From assembly GCF_006151805.1 (NCBI RefSeq), contig NZ_VDDA01000011.1, forward strand, positions 1 through 64,000: a DNA stretch of 64,000 bases, read 5' to 3'. Origin of the DNA: Methylobacterium terricola (GTDB lineage: Bacteria > Pseudomonadota > Alphaproteobacteria > Rhizobiales > Beijerinckiaceae). The notes under the pieces are model-generated. The model saw only the letters and a list, made by a program, of their open reading frames with translations. It ran no database searches and had not been told where the DNA came from. Position 1 is the stretch's first letter, and each line of letters opens with the position of its first letter. A program made the position numbers and the translations under genes. Shown here in pieces: positions 8,194 through 15,337 of this stretch.

Positions 8194-8439
8194 CTAGATA
8201 TACTCCTGCTTTTCGAAGTAGCGAAACGCCGCCCAAAGCGCCGCCATGATGCTTGGCCGCTCGTATAACTCACCAATCGTTTCAACCTCGGCCGGAAACG
8301 CCAATCTCGCGATTCGGCCGGACTTTTCGCGCCCACCTTTTGAGTATAGTATTAATTCTTTCTCAGGTACATCCCTGATGAGGTCGGCAAGATCGTGCCT
8401 AGATATTTCGTGTTTAGATCCGTCTGATTTGAAGTAAAC
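8194..8439 (-). CDS. Unannotated coding frame without a standard start codon
   Basis: This frame reads VYFKSDGSKHEISRHDLADL, then IRDVPEKELILYSKGGREKS, and ends RYFEKQEYI: clearly protein-like with good amphipathic pattern. It is open from a TAA at 8440-8442 to a TAG at 8194-8196, 81 codons, but has no ATG or GTG near its beginning; the first codon after the upstream stop is GTT. It lies between two same-strand genes with almost no spacing. It may be the 3' part of the 8447-9160 gene broken by a nonsense codon, a gene with a mutated start, or be affected by a sequence error. Confidence 0.5.
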   Translation of the reverse strand, partial: VYFKSDGSKHEISRHDLADLIRDVPEKELILYSKGGREKSGRIARLAFPAEVETIGELYERPSIMAALWAAFRYFEKQEYI

Positions 8440-8446
8440 TTACAGC

Positions 8447-9160
8447 TTAAGCTCGATGTCCACCCCCCTGCGCCTCTAGCGTTGCGATGCGCTCGTCGGT
8501 GAAGTGGGCTGCCTTGAGGATGCCGAATACGGAGGATCCGGTAAGCCGTTCCGTGTCCGCTCGCGTCTCCATGGGCACAATTTCGCGCGATTGAGACCGC
8601 CAATCCCGGCCCGGATCCGCAGCTTCACGCGGGCGGAGGACCATTTTTTGAACTGAGGCCAGCGCTTCCACATTGACCTCTGCGGTGAAACTCAGAGAAA
8701 GATCAGGCGTTGCAATCGTCGTCCTATTCGCGAGCATCCACTCGATTAGATCTTCGCATCTATGTACCGCCATTTCGCGATTGACATAAAGAAAATGATC
8801 TTCGATTACGATCGCGTAAAGAAATCCCCTGATGAGTTCAGTTCCCCGAGGGGTGTTCGCATTTTGCAAACTGTACTCGCTCCCGCCGGCGCCAGTCTGA
8901 ATTAGCGGGATCTGCGAGCCGGGTGCAAAGCGCACGATCTCGATGAAAATACCTTTTGGCAACGGATCGGCATGGTTGATCACCAGAATTCCATAGTCTG
9001 GTGCCGCATCAGATCTTCTAAGGCTCGCGTCTGTGCTAATCACAACTCCGCCAATCTTTGTGTTGAGCGACGCCCTCAGGGCTTGCTCTAGGTTAGCATG
9101 ATTCAGCTCCCCTTTGCGCACTCTGGCCTTCGAGTAGAGCACGTTCACGTTGCGCGTCAC
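8447..9160 (-). CDS. Hypothetical protein, first gene of a three-part operon
   Basis: 237 residues from a GTG at 9160 with AGGA eight bases upstream. No known domain is recognised. The sequence is mixed alpha/beta (KIGGVVISTDASLRR, DYGILVINHADPLPKGIFIE, GFLYAIVIEDHFLYVNRE). Its end reads LEAQGGGHRA at a G6 run (coding strand; C6 at 8463-8468). Removing one G changes the tail to LEAQGVDIELKL and the stop to the TAA at 8440-8442, which looks more natural and puts it in the same frame as the next coding stretch. The annotated end is therefore suspect. Confidence 0.55.
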   Translation of the reverse strand: MTRNVNVLYSKARVRKGELNHANLEQALRASLNTKIGGVVISTDASLRRSDAAPDYGILVINHADPLPKGIFIEIVRFAPGSQIPLIQTGAGGSEYSLQNANTPRGTELIRGFLYAIVIEDHFLYVNREMAVHRCEDLIEWMLANRTTIATPDLSLSFTAEVNVEALASVQKMVLRPREAADPGRDWRSQSREIVPMETRADTERLTGSSVFGILKAAHFTDERIATLEAQGGGHRA

Positions 9161-9449
9161 GTCTGCAATCCTGTCTCAAGCTTGACGCTTAGAGACCATA
9201 GATTGCGTAGGGTGTCAGCGGTGAGTCTCGCCTATTCCGGCCGATTGGCATTAACGCCCGTGAATTTCGACCCATTTCGTTTCAACCTGTGCGTGTCGTG
9301 GCTCTCGGTCGCTGGAGTAATGTTCGCTTTTTGTTCCTGCAGTATATTGGATCCACGAGGTCTCTTTCAAGTGCGTCCCCCGCCGCCTTGCCGGGCACGG
9401 AGGTCTCACCCCAATCGCCTGCCAAGCGGGAGCGCAGGTTCGCGGTGTA

Positions 9450-9692
9450 TCAACCTCCCGGCGTCCAGTCGATCGTCGGCTTCTGCGACAGGATCCGCCC
9501 GAAATAGTCGGCTACGGCCTGCGCGCCGCTCGCGTGCATCATCGCCACCGGATGGGCGAGATAGGCCCGGGCGAGATCGAGGGGAATCTCACCGGCCTGG
9601 AGCGCGCCCAGCACCGCGTCGATGAAGGCGTTGTTGGCCTCGTTGAAGTCCGACGAGAGCTTCTTGCGGTCGTTGAGCGCCTTGATCGGCAT
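9450..9692 (-). CDS. Hypothetical 80-residue helical protein
   Basis: From the ATG at 9692 the product reads MPIKALNDRKKLSSDFNEAN and then helices (FIDAVLGALQAGEIPLDLAR, GAQAVADYFGRILSQ). The longer frame to 9770 adds an unlikely hydrophobic lead. It lies downstream of the AT-rich gene at 9817 on the same strand. Positions 9161-9449, beyond it, hold no supported gene. Family not recognised. Confidence 0.45.
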   Translation of the reverse strand: MPIKALNDRKKLSSDFNEANNAFIDAVLGALQAGEIPLDLARAYLAHPVAMMHASGAQAVADYFGRILSQKPTIDWTPGG

Positions 9693-9816
9693 CGTGCGGC
9701 TGCTCTCTTGGCATGCTGCTGGCCGTGATAATGAGTTCTTTACTGTGAGCAATAAGCCAGCAAGCGCCATCCAAAATTCATGGTGCTAAAATTTATCGCG
9801 TACATGTCTAATTGCA

Positions 9817-10449
9817 TTATATTCTTTTCGCCTCGAGGGAATAATAGTATCTTGAAACAATCGACATATTAATCGCCACGCCTTCACATGTCTCTGCAAT
9901 AGTTGATTTTATCTTACTCAAATCGCGCGTATTTTTTATTTCTGACAATAATTTAGATGATGGGGTAGGTAGTGCACTAACCCCGCCTCTCTCGATAATG
10001 CCACGCACATCCATTTGCATAACGAAAGGAGAGTCTGTGAATGTTTGTGTCGGCGGATGTGAAAAATAGAACCCTAGCGCTCCAATATAGTTTTGAACGT
10101 GCGGATCTTGGCAAGCCTCCAGATATCCCTTGATTTTTTGTTGAAATATATCCCTGAAAGGCTCAAGTTCTCCGCGTTCTTTTTCGAAATCATCGATAAT
10201 CTTTTTCAACTCTTGAGAAAATTCAAACTCATCCAAATTTAGCTTTGCATTTCCGAGACCCCTGATTTTAGTTCGCAATCTATAAAACATATCAAAGTAA
10301 TTCATATTTATTTTGACAAATTCATCATGCAATGGAGTTATAAGTATTTTTATATCTTCTCTGCGCATTCTATCTAATATCTCAAATATTTTTGTAAAAT
10401 AGCTTGCAAGCCCGGTGAATGTTTTTAATCCTGTTTGCATCTCACTCAT
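9817..10449 (-). CDS. AT-rich hypothetical protein, likely recently acquired
   Basis: 210 residues, mostly helical and rich in Lys, Ile, Phe and Asn, for example FTKIFEILDRMRREDIKILI and LKKIIDDFEKERGELEPFRD. Its base composition is far lower in GC than anything else here, a strong sign of horizontal transfer. The ATG at 10449 follows AGAGG at about eight bases. It starts about 30 bases after the ribbon-helix-helix gene on the same strand, so the two probably form an operon. No family is recognised; the layout would fit a regulator-effector or toxin-antitoxin-like pair, but that is inference. Confidence 0.6.
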   Translation of the reverse strand: MSEMQTGLKTFTGLASYFTKIFEILDRMRREDIKILITPLHDEFVKINMNYFDMFYRLRTKIRGLGNAKLNLDEFEFSQELKKIIDDFEKERGELEPFRDIFQQKIKGYLEACQDPHVQNYIGALGFYFSHPPTQTFTDSPFVMQMDVRGIIERGGVSALPTPSSKLLSEIKNTRDLSKIKSTIAETCEGVAINMSIVSRYYYSLEAKRI

Positions 10450-10481
10450 AACGGTACCTCTAGCACTTGGATTGATGCATA

Positions 10482-10685
10482 CTATTTATTATCACACGAT
10501 ATATCTGGGTTTACTATTGCTCTGGAAGCGAGGCTTTTAGATGCTAGTCTGCGTAAGGCTTCTGGCCTTGAGGGTAGATCTGGCTCTAGCGCTCGAAAAT
10601 GATCAAGGGCTGCTAGGTCGTCTGGCTGCAGACGTACCCCGATCAGTTCACCTGTCACTTTTGGCCGCGGCTTTCGTGTTTTCAC
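10482..10685 (-). CDS. Ribbon-helix-helix-like small DNA-binding protein
   Basis: About 67 residues. VTGELIGVRLQPDDLAALDH matches the beta strand and first helix of CopG/Arc-type proteins, and SRPEALRRLASKSL resembles the second helix. Such proteins dimerise and bind short direct or inverted repeats, often their own promoter. Two copies of TCACGnTAACAC lie at and just before its start (10682-10693 and 10714-10725). I chose GTG at 10685; TTG at 10706 would give 74 residues. Neither has a strong ribosome binding site. It precedes the AT-rich gene at 9817-10449. Confidence 0.6.
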   Translation of the reverse strand: MKTRKPRPKVTGELIGVRLQPDDLAALDHFRALEPDLPSRPEALRRLASKSLASRAIVNPDISCDNK

Positions 10686-10725
10686 GATAACACCAGTTGA
10701 CGTCAATGTGCTATCACGTTAACAC
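10682..10725. promoter_or_regulatory. Paired operator candidate TCACGnTAACAC
   Basis: TCACGATAACAC (10682-10693) and TCACGTTAACAC (10714-10725) are direct repeats with one mismatch, 32 bp apart start to start, about three helical turns. They bracket the start region of the ribbon-helix-helix gene. This is the expected geometry for an autoregulatory site; binding is inferred only. Confidence 0.5.
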
Positions 10726-10732
10726 GGCAAGC

Positions 10733-10768
10733 GGCCCGGTGGAAGGGTTAGGAGCCTTCTGCCGGGCC
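10733..10768. other. Stable 14-bp stem-loop
   Basis: GGCCCGGTGGAAGG (10733-10746) pairs with CCTTCTGCCGGGCC (10755-10768), allowing two G-U pairs, with an 8-base loop. It lies between divergent genes starting at 10685 and 10797. No T-run follows, so it is not a classic terminator; a leader structure or transcript-end barrier is possible. Confidence 0.5.
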
Positions 10769-10796
10769 TGACCACGCACGTCTTCGAGGGACGATC

Positions 10797-11000
10797 ATGG
10801 CTATCCGTCATTCTACAACACCGGCCCGCGCCGGTGAACGCAGTCGCACGCTTTCTCCGCACTTCTATGCCCGAGAGGCGCCGACTCTCTCGCCCGACGA
10901 GATCGAAGCTCCTGACGCATGGGAGGCGGTCCAGCAGGTCCGACCCGACACGCCCCACGTTCGCGCCCTGCGCTTCCTGAACGGACCGGCGAGCTTCTGA
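10797..11000 (+). CDS. Hypothetical 67-residue protein
   Basis: Starts MAIRHSTTPARAGERSRTLS at an ATG preceded by GAGGGA at five bases. The rest is polar, with an acidic helix (LSPDEIEAPDAWEAVQQV). It heads a run of small, closely spaced plus-strand genes ending at 12163. Similar low-complexity small proteins are common on Methylobacterium islands. No function known. Confidence 0.5.
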   Translation: MAIRHSTTPARAGERSRTLSPHFYAREAPTLSPDEIEAPDAWEAVQQVRPDTPHVRALRFLNGPASF

Positions 11001-11059
11001 CGGCCGTCATCCTCGTGGCCGGCACCATCGCCGGCTACGGCGTCCTGCGTCCGTTCTGA
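10919..11059 (+). CDS. Possible 46-residue peptide with C-terminal membrane helix
   Basis: An alternative frame overlapping the previous gene ends ELLTAVILVAGTIAGYGVLR followed by PF, a convincing transmembrane helix, 11 bases before the next gene. Its ATG at 10919 lies inside the preceding gene. Supported only by the hydrophobic pattern and position. Confidence 0.3.
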   Translation: MGGGPAGPTRHAPRSRPALPERTGELLTAVILVAGTIAGYGVLRPF

Positions 11060-11070
11060 GGGAGGTGGTG

Positions 11071-11232
11071 ATGAACAACGACACTGCCGCCCCGTCGCCA
11101 GCCGATCAGGATCTCAGCCAGGACACCAACGCACTCGCGGCGCTGCGCGACGGCATCTGTCGCTACTTCGGAGCCCTAAGCCCGGAGGAGGGCGCTGCCT
11201 TCGATGCTCTTCTCGCCGAGGGAGGCCTGTGA
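11071..11232 (+). CDS. Hypothetical 53-residue protein
   Basis: MNNDTAAPSPADQDLSQDTN, then a short helical part ICRYFGALSPEEGAAFDALL. The ATG has an excellent GGAGG ribosome binding site four bases upstream. Its TGA shares one base with the ATG of the next gene (TGATG at 11230-11234), which indicates translational coupling. Family unknown. Confidence 0.55.
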   Translation: MNNDTAAPSPADQDLSQDTNALAALRDGICRYFGALSPEEGAAFDALLAEGGL

Positions 11233-11891
11233 TGGCTGCTGCCCGCAATACACCCGCCAGGGCACCCCGAAACGGGAATCCCCGTATCGGCAGAGAGGGC
11301 CTGCGAGAGAGGGCGGCCGCTCTCCGCGAGAAGGCCGATCGATTGGTCTCCGCAGCGAACCGCAAGCGGAAAGCTTCCGCTGTGGAAAGCGATTCCACGC
11401 GCTTGTCGAGCCCAGGCAGGCCGAGTCACCATAGTAAAAGCAAGTCAAGCGACGCTGATAGCAGCGCTACTGCTGCTCGTTGTGAGCAATTGCGATCGGA
11501 TTACCCTATGAGTAGGCATGAAAAGTTCGACACCGAGTCGTCGGTCGTTGTTGGTCGAGATGGTGGTTTGTCGGCCGAAAAGCCTCGAAAAATCGACTGC
11601 GCCGTTCGAGGTACTAAGATTGCAGCCCTCAATTTGGGTGCGATGTCGATCGGCGAGCTCGCCGCTCTCCTGAGTGTGTACGAGCAGGCCGGGCGCGCGT
11701 TCTCGCAGAACATGCTCTGGCCTGAGTTAGGAAATCACGGCGGCTGCCGGACTGATGATGAAGCCGAACGTTGTGCATCGATCCAGAACGCACTGCTCGA
11801 CGAGCTTGCTCGGAGAGCATCAGCTTCACGCTGTGATCGGGTCGACGCCACACCTGCAACCGAGGTTCCTGACGATAAGGGGCGCCGATGA
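11232..11891 (+). CDS. Hypothetical protein of overlapping small-gene operon
   Basis: 219 residues. The N-terminal third is basic and Ser/Arg-rich, probably disordered (PRIGREGLRERAAALREKAD then KRKASAVESDS). The C-terminal part is more ordered: KIAALNLGAMSIGELAALLS and NALLDELARRASAS form helices. The middle (TESSVVVGRDGGLSAEKPR) is plain linker. The start ATG overlaps the upstream stop, and its own TGA overlaps the next gene's ATG by four bases. No domain recognised. Confidence 0.5.
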   Translation: MAAARNTPARAPRNGNPRIGREGLRERAAALREKADRLVSAANRKRKASAVESDSTRLSSPGRPSHHSKSKSSDADSSATAARCEQLRSDYPMSRHEKFDTESSVVVGRDGGLSAEKPRKIDCAVRGTKIAALNLGAMSIGELAALLSVYEQAGRAFSQNMLWPELGNHGGCRTDDEAERCASIQNALLDELARRASASRCDRVDATPATEVPDDKGRR

Positions 11892-12163
11892 CCAACGTGA
11901 TTCCATTCCCCCGAGCCGTGGCCGGAATTCCGGCTACGCAAATCCCGCGGGTCGAGTTCGAGCGGCTAGCCGACCTCGCGCTCGACATCGTCGACCACAT
12001 CATCCTGCTGCTCGACGAGGCCGACGGCGATCCCGACTCCGAACCGGATGCTGATCGAGAGCCGAGCCTGGCTGCACCACTGGGTGGCGCATCACAGGTC
12101 GTGTGGGCTGCCGGATCGGATGACGATCGGGAAGTCAGCGCGGTGCCGACTGAGGCATTTTGA
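11888..12163 (+). CDS. Hypothetical small acidic protein
   Basis: 91 residues. After MTNVIPFPRAVAG come a helical segment FERLADLALDIVDHIILLLD and an Asp-rich stretch DEADGDPDSEPDADREPSLA, ending with a GSDDDREV motif. This arrangement of a short helix followed by DGDPD/EPSL recurs in small alphaproteobacterial proteins of unknown function. It starts at ATGA overlapping the previous stop and is the last gene before the tRNA. No ribosome binding site is needed if coupled. Confidence 0.6.
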   Translation: MTNVIPFPRAVAGIPATQIPRVEFERLADLALDIVDHIILLLDEADGDPDSEPDADREPSLAAPLGGASQVVWAAGSDDDREVSAVPTEAF

Positions 12164-12243
12164 CCCACAAGTGCCGGGGGCGCGCCGTTACCCGTGGCGT
12201 TACCCCGGACCTCGACCGCAACCCCTTACATTGAGCTAAGTGC

Positions 12244-12329
12244 TGGTGCGGACGGCGGGACTCGAACCCGCACGACCAGAGGTCGCAAGATTTTAAGTCT
12301 CGTGCGTCTACCGATTCCGCCACGTCCGC
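12244..12329 (-). tRNA. tRNA-Leu(TAA)
   Basis: The reverse strand folds as a tRNA. The acceptor 5' strand GCGGACG pairs with CGTCCGC, followed by A and an encoded CCA (12244-12246). The D-arm is GGCGGAATCGGTAGAC, the anticodon loop has TAA inside GACTTAAAATC, a long variable arm is typical of Leu, and the T-arm is GGGTTCGAGTCCC. Length is 86 including CCA. The 3' end points toward the accessory region at lower coordinates, the usual target side for integrases. Confidence 0.95.
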
Positions 12330-12408
12330 GCGGGCGCTGCCCGGCCGCTCCGGGTTAGCCGGGGGCGGGGCGCAGATCAAGGCCTCGCGAGGGGGTTCGC
12401 GTGGCCGG

Positions 12409-13641
12409 TCAAGCCGGCGCGACCGGCCGCCAGCCGTAGAGCCAGGCGTAGCGCTCGGTCATCTGCTCCGGGCCGAGACGCCCCATCACCACGTCGCGGG
12501 CGACCGAGACCAGGGGGCCGGCGTGGTAGATGCGGCCGTTGCGGCGGGCATGGGCCTGGATCTGGCGCACCCGTTCGGTCCGGGCGCCGGAATAGGCCGA
12601 GAGCGCGGCCAGTACCGGCTGGCCGGGAGCGAGGCAGGCGGCGAGGATTGCGGCATCCTCGATCGCCAGCGCGGCCCCTTGAGCCAGGAACGGCAGCACC
12701 GGATGGGCGGCGTCGCCCAAAAGCGCGATCCGGCCGCGGGCCATCGGGCGCGCCGCCGGCCGGTCGACCAGGGACCAGACCAGCCAGGATTCGGGCCGGG
12801 CGAGCAGGCCGGCGAGCGCCGGGGCGGCATCCGCGAAGGCGGCGCGCAGGCGTGCGGGCTCGCCGCGGGCGCCCCAATCCTCGCTGCTCCCCTTGTCCGG
12901 CACGACCGCCACGAGGTTGAGCCGGCGCCCGCCATTGATCGGGTAATGCACCACGTGGCGGCCGGGCCCGAGCCACAGGCCGGTCTCGTCGGCCAGGAAA
13001 TCCGGCGGCACCGCCTCGCGGGGGAGGGTGGCCCGCCAGGCGGCCTCGCCGCGGGGGCGCAAGGTCCGCCGGTCAAGGGCGGTCCGCAAGGCGGAGCGCA
13101 CGCCGTCGGCCGCCACCACGAGGTCGGCCACCAGGGTCTCGCTGCGGCCACCATCGCTGGCGAGCATCAGGGTGGCGCCCGCCGCGCTCTCCCGAACCCC
13201 GGTGACGGCGCGGCCGACGAGGAGGCGGATGCCCGGCCGGCTGCGGGCGGCATCGAGCAGGATGGTCTGGAGGTCGGCCCGGTGCACCACCCAGTAGGGC
13301 GCGCCGAACCGCTCGCGCATCGCCGCGCCGAGCGCGATCTCGCCGATGTCGCGGGCGGAGGTGAGGGCGCGGATCCGCACCCGGGCCGGCTCGCCGGCGA
13401 CCCGGCGCAGCGGCATCGCGAGGCCGAGATCGGTCAGGATCCGGCTGGCATTGGGCGAGAGCTGCAGGCCGGCCCCGACCTCGCTGAAGGCGGTGCGCCG
13501 CTCGACCAGCGTGACGTCGTGCCCGCGGGCGCTCAAGCACAAGGCCGCCGTGAGCCCGCCGATGCCGGCCCCGACCACCGCGACGCGCAGGCCCGGCCGG
13601 TCCGGGACCGGACGGCTCCCCGCCAGGCGCTCCTGGGTCAA
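12409..13641 (-). CDS. FAD-dependent aromatic monooxygenase (salicylate hydroxylase-like)
   Basis: 410 residues, class A flavoprotein monooxygenase. Motifs are in order: the FAD dinucleotide fold VAVVGAGIGGLTAALCLSAR at the N-terminus, the DG motif VVAADGVRSALR near mid-protein, and the GD motif GRIALLGDAAHPVLPFLAQG followed by AIEDAAILA. Such enzymes hydroxylate an aromatic ring with NAD(P)H and O2; 3- or 6-hydroxybenzoate or salicylate-type substrates are typical, but the substrate cannot be assigned. It lies three bases after the zinc-finger gene on the same strand, so they are likely cotranscribed. Confidence 0.88.
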   Translation of the reverse strand: MTQERLAGSRPVPDRPGLRVAVVGAGIGGLTAALCLSARGHDVTLVERRTAFSEVGAGLQLSPNASRILTDLGLAMPLRRVAGEPARVRIRALTSARDIGEIALGAAMRERFGAPYWVVHRADLQTILLDAARSRPGIRLLVGRAVTGVRESAAGATLMLASDGGRSETLVADLVVAADGVRSALRTALDRRTLRPRGEAAWRATLPREAVPPDFLADETGLWLGPGRHVVHYPINGGRRLNLVAVVPDKGSSEDWGARGEPARLRAAFADAAPALAGLLARPESWLVWSLVDRPAARPMARGRIALLGDAAHPVLPFLAQGAALAIEDAAILAACLAPGQPVLAALSAYSGARTERVRQIQAHARRNGRIYHAGPLVSVARDVVMGRLGPEQMTERYAWLYGWRPVAPA

Positions 13642-13644
13642 GAC

Positions 13645-13902
13645 CTACTCGGCGGCGAGGCGGGCGCGGTCGTCCCAGACGCTCGAGGCCGGCTCCGCCG
13701 TGCCGGCCTTCAGGGCCGGGTTGTAGCGGTACAGGGTCGAGCAGTACTGGCAGATGATCTCGTGGTCGGCGCCCATGTCGAGGAAGACGTGGGGATGGTC
13801 GAACGGCGGCAGCGCGCCGATGCACATGAACTCCTTGGAGCCGACCTGGATGACCGGAACGCCGTCCTGGTTGTGGAAGTGCGGAACCGCCTTGTCTGCC
13901 AT
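13645..13902 (-). CDS. Zinc-finger protein, NDUFS6/zf-CHCC type
   Basis: 85 residues with the Cys-His-Cys-Cys pattern: FMCIG (Cys about 27), FDHPHVFLDMG (His about 37) and IICQYCSTLYRY (two Cys). The same fold is the zinc-binding C-terminus of complex I subunit NDUFS6; alphaproteobacterial free-standing versions are often encoded far from nuo genes. A role in complex I assembly or stability is plausible from family knowledge, not shown here. First gene of a two-gene unit with the monooxygenase. Confidence 0.85.
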   Translation of the reverse strand: MADKAVPHFHNQDGVPVIQVGSKEFMCIGALPPFDHPHVFLDMGADHEIICQYCSTLYRYNPALKAGTAEPASSVWDDRARLAAE

Positions 13903-14080
13903 CGCCTCAGAGTTCCTGGCTGCCGGGCCGCGTCGGCCCTACGAATCTCGGGTTCTCCTAGCCCCTCGGGGCCGCCGCGCCTAGGGGGCCGGGCCGTGCC
14001 TGCGCCTCCGCCGTCCTTTGGTCACGGTCTTGCGACATCGGGGCCCCCGCTGGATATCAAAAGATACGAGAGGATCGCCC

Positions 14081-14416
14081 GTGACCCGTTTCCTGCCGAG
14101 GCTCGCCGTTCTGGCTGCCCTCACCGGCGCGACCCTGCTCGGCGCCCCCGCCGCCCAGGCCCAGAGCCGCACGGTCCTCGGCGCCGGCGCCGGCGCGGCG
14201 GCGGGTGCCCTCGTCGCCGGGCCGATCGGCGCGGTGGTGGGTGGGGTCGTCGGCGCGGCCTGGGGCGAATCGGGACGGCGCCCGCGCCGCGCCGCGCGCC
14301 GGGTCCGGCGCTCCTACGCCGCGCGCCCGGTCGCGGCCCGGCCGGTCCGCGTCGCGCAGCGCGCGCCCGTCGCCGCTTCGCCGGCCCGGCCGCGGGCCTG
14401 GGTCGACCCGCGCTGA
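14081..14416 (+). CDS. Exported glycine-zipper small protein
   Basis: I chose GTG at 14081, with GAGAGGA upstream, because it begins a clean signal peptide (VTRFLPRLAVLAALTGATLL, cleavage after AQAQ). The mature protein has a glycine-zipper helix (GAGAGAAAGALVAG, GAVVGGVVGAAWG) and a very basic Arg/Ala tail (RRPRRAARRVRRS). Such proteins usually associate with membranes or the envelope. The longer ATG frame from 14018 adds an unlikely lead. 111 residues. Function unknown. Confidence 0.65.
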   Translation: MTRFLPRLAVLAALTGATLLGAPAAQAQSRTVLGAGAGAAAGALVAGPIGAVVGGVVGAAWGESGRRPRRAARRVRRSYAARPVAARPVRVAQRAPVAASPARPRAWVDPR

Positions 14417-14500
14417 GCCCCAACCTCCTTGGCTTCGGGGCCGGAAGCGCCTACATCGGAAGCCTCCAGAACGCCGCCAGCAGAATGACCCGGGCCCCCG

Positions 14501-15328
14501 ATGAGTCGTGACGATCAGACCGCGGTCAAGGACAGCCGCCGGCAGGAGCCGCCGATCCACGGCCCCGAGGCCTTTGCGGCGATGCGCAAGGCCGGCCGGC
14601 TGACCGCCGAGGCCCTCGACCTGCTGATGGAGGCGGTGGCGCCCGGCGTCACCACCGAGGCGCTCGACCGCCTCGCCTACACCTTCGCGATGGATCACGG
14701 GGCCTATCCGGCCTCGCTGCACTATCGCGGCTACCCGAAATCGATCTGCACCTCGATCAACCACGTCGTCTGCCACGGCATCCCGAACGACAAGCCCTTG
14801 CGCGAGGGCGACATCGTCAACCTCGACATCTGCCTGATCGTCGATGGCTGGCACGGCGATTCGAGCCGCATGGCCTATGTCGGCGAGGTGCCGCGCAAGG
14901 CGGCTCGCCTGTGCGACATCACCCACGAGGCGATGATGCGCGGCATCGCGGCGATCAAGCCCGGCGGCACCACCAACGACATCGGCGCGGCGATCCAGGC
15001 CTTCGCCGAGGGCGAGCGCTGCTCGGTGGTGCGCGATTTCTGCGGCCACGGCCTCGGCCGCACCTATCACGACGCGCCCACCATCCTGCACTACGTCGAG
15101 CCGAGCTACAGCGTCGTGCTGCGCCCCGGCCAGTTCTTCACCGTCGAGCCGATGATCAATCTCGGTCGGCCGGCCGTGAAGGTGCTGGCCGACGGCTGGA
15201 CCGCCGTCACCCGCGACCGCTCGCTCTCGGCCCAGTTCGAGCACACCGTGGCGGTGACCGAGACCGGCGTCGAGATCTTCACGCTGTCGCCCAAGGGGCT
15301 GGACAAGCCGCACGACACCGCCGCCTGA
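14501..15328 (+). CDS. map: Methionine aminopeptidase, type I
   Basis: 275 residues. Removes initiator Met from nascent proteins in the cytosol. Pita-bread fold markers are all present: SICTSINHVVCHGIP with a substrate-binding His, GDIVNLDICLIVDGWHGD with the metal Asp pair, GHGLGRTYHDAP with the metal His, FFTVEPMINLG with a metal Glu and AQFEHTVAVTE with the last Glu. The start ATG at 14501 precedes MSRDDQTAVKDSRRQEPPIH. radC follows after nine bases on the same strand, as in related genomes. Confidence 0.95.
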   Translation: MSRDDQTAVKDSRRQEPPIHGPEAFAAMRKAGRLTAEALDLLMEAVAPGVTTEALDRLAYTFAMDHGAYPASLHYRGYPKSICTSINHVVCHGIPNDKPLREGDIVNLDICLIVDGWHGDSSRMAYVGEVPRKAARLCDITHEAMMRGIAAIKPGGTTNDIGAAIQAFAEGERCSVVRDFCGHGLGRTYHDAPTILHYVEPSYSVVLRPGQFFTVEPMINLGRPAVKVLADGWTAVTRDRSLSAQFEHTVAVTETGVEIFTLSPKGLDKPHDTAA

Positions 15329-15337
15329 CCGCCCGCC

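Noticed and set aside
9098..9625. 175-codon plus-strand frame
   Set aside because: Covers the promoter of the minus-strand operon and the antisense of the small gene at 9450; Arg/Pro/Ser-rich without motif.
12523..14511. 662-codon plus-strand frame across the monooxygenase and zinc-finger genes
   Set aside because: It spans two convincing minus-strand genes and an intergenic region; no family features or start signals.
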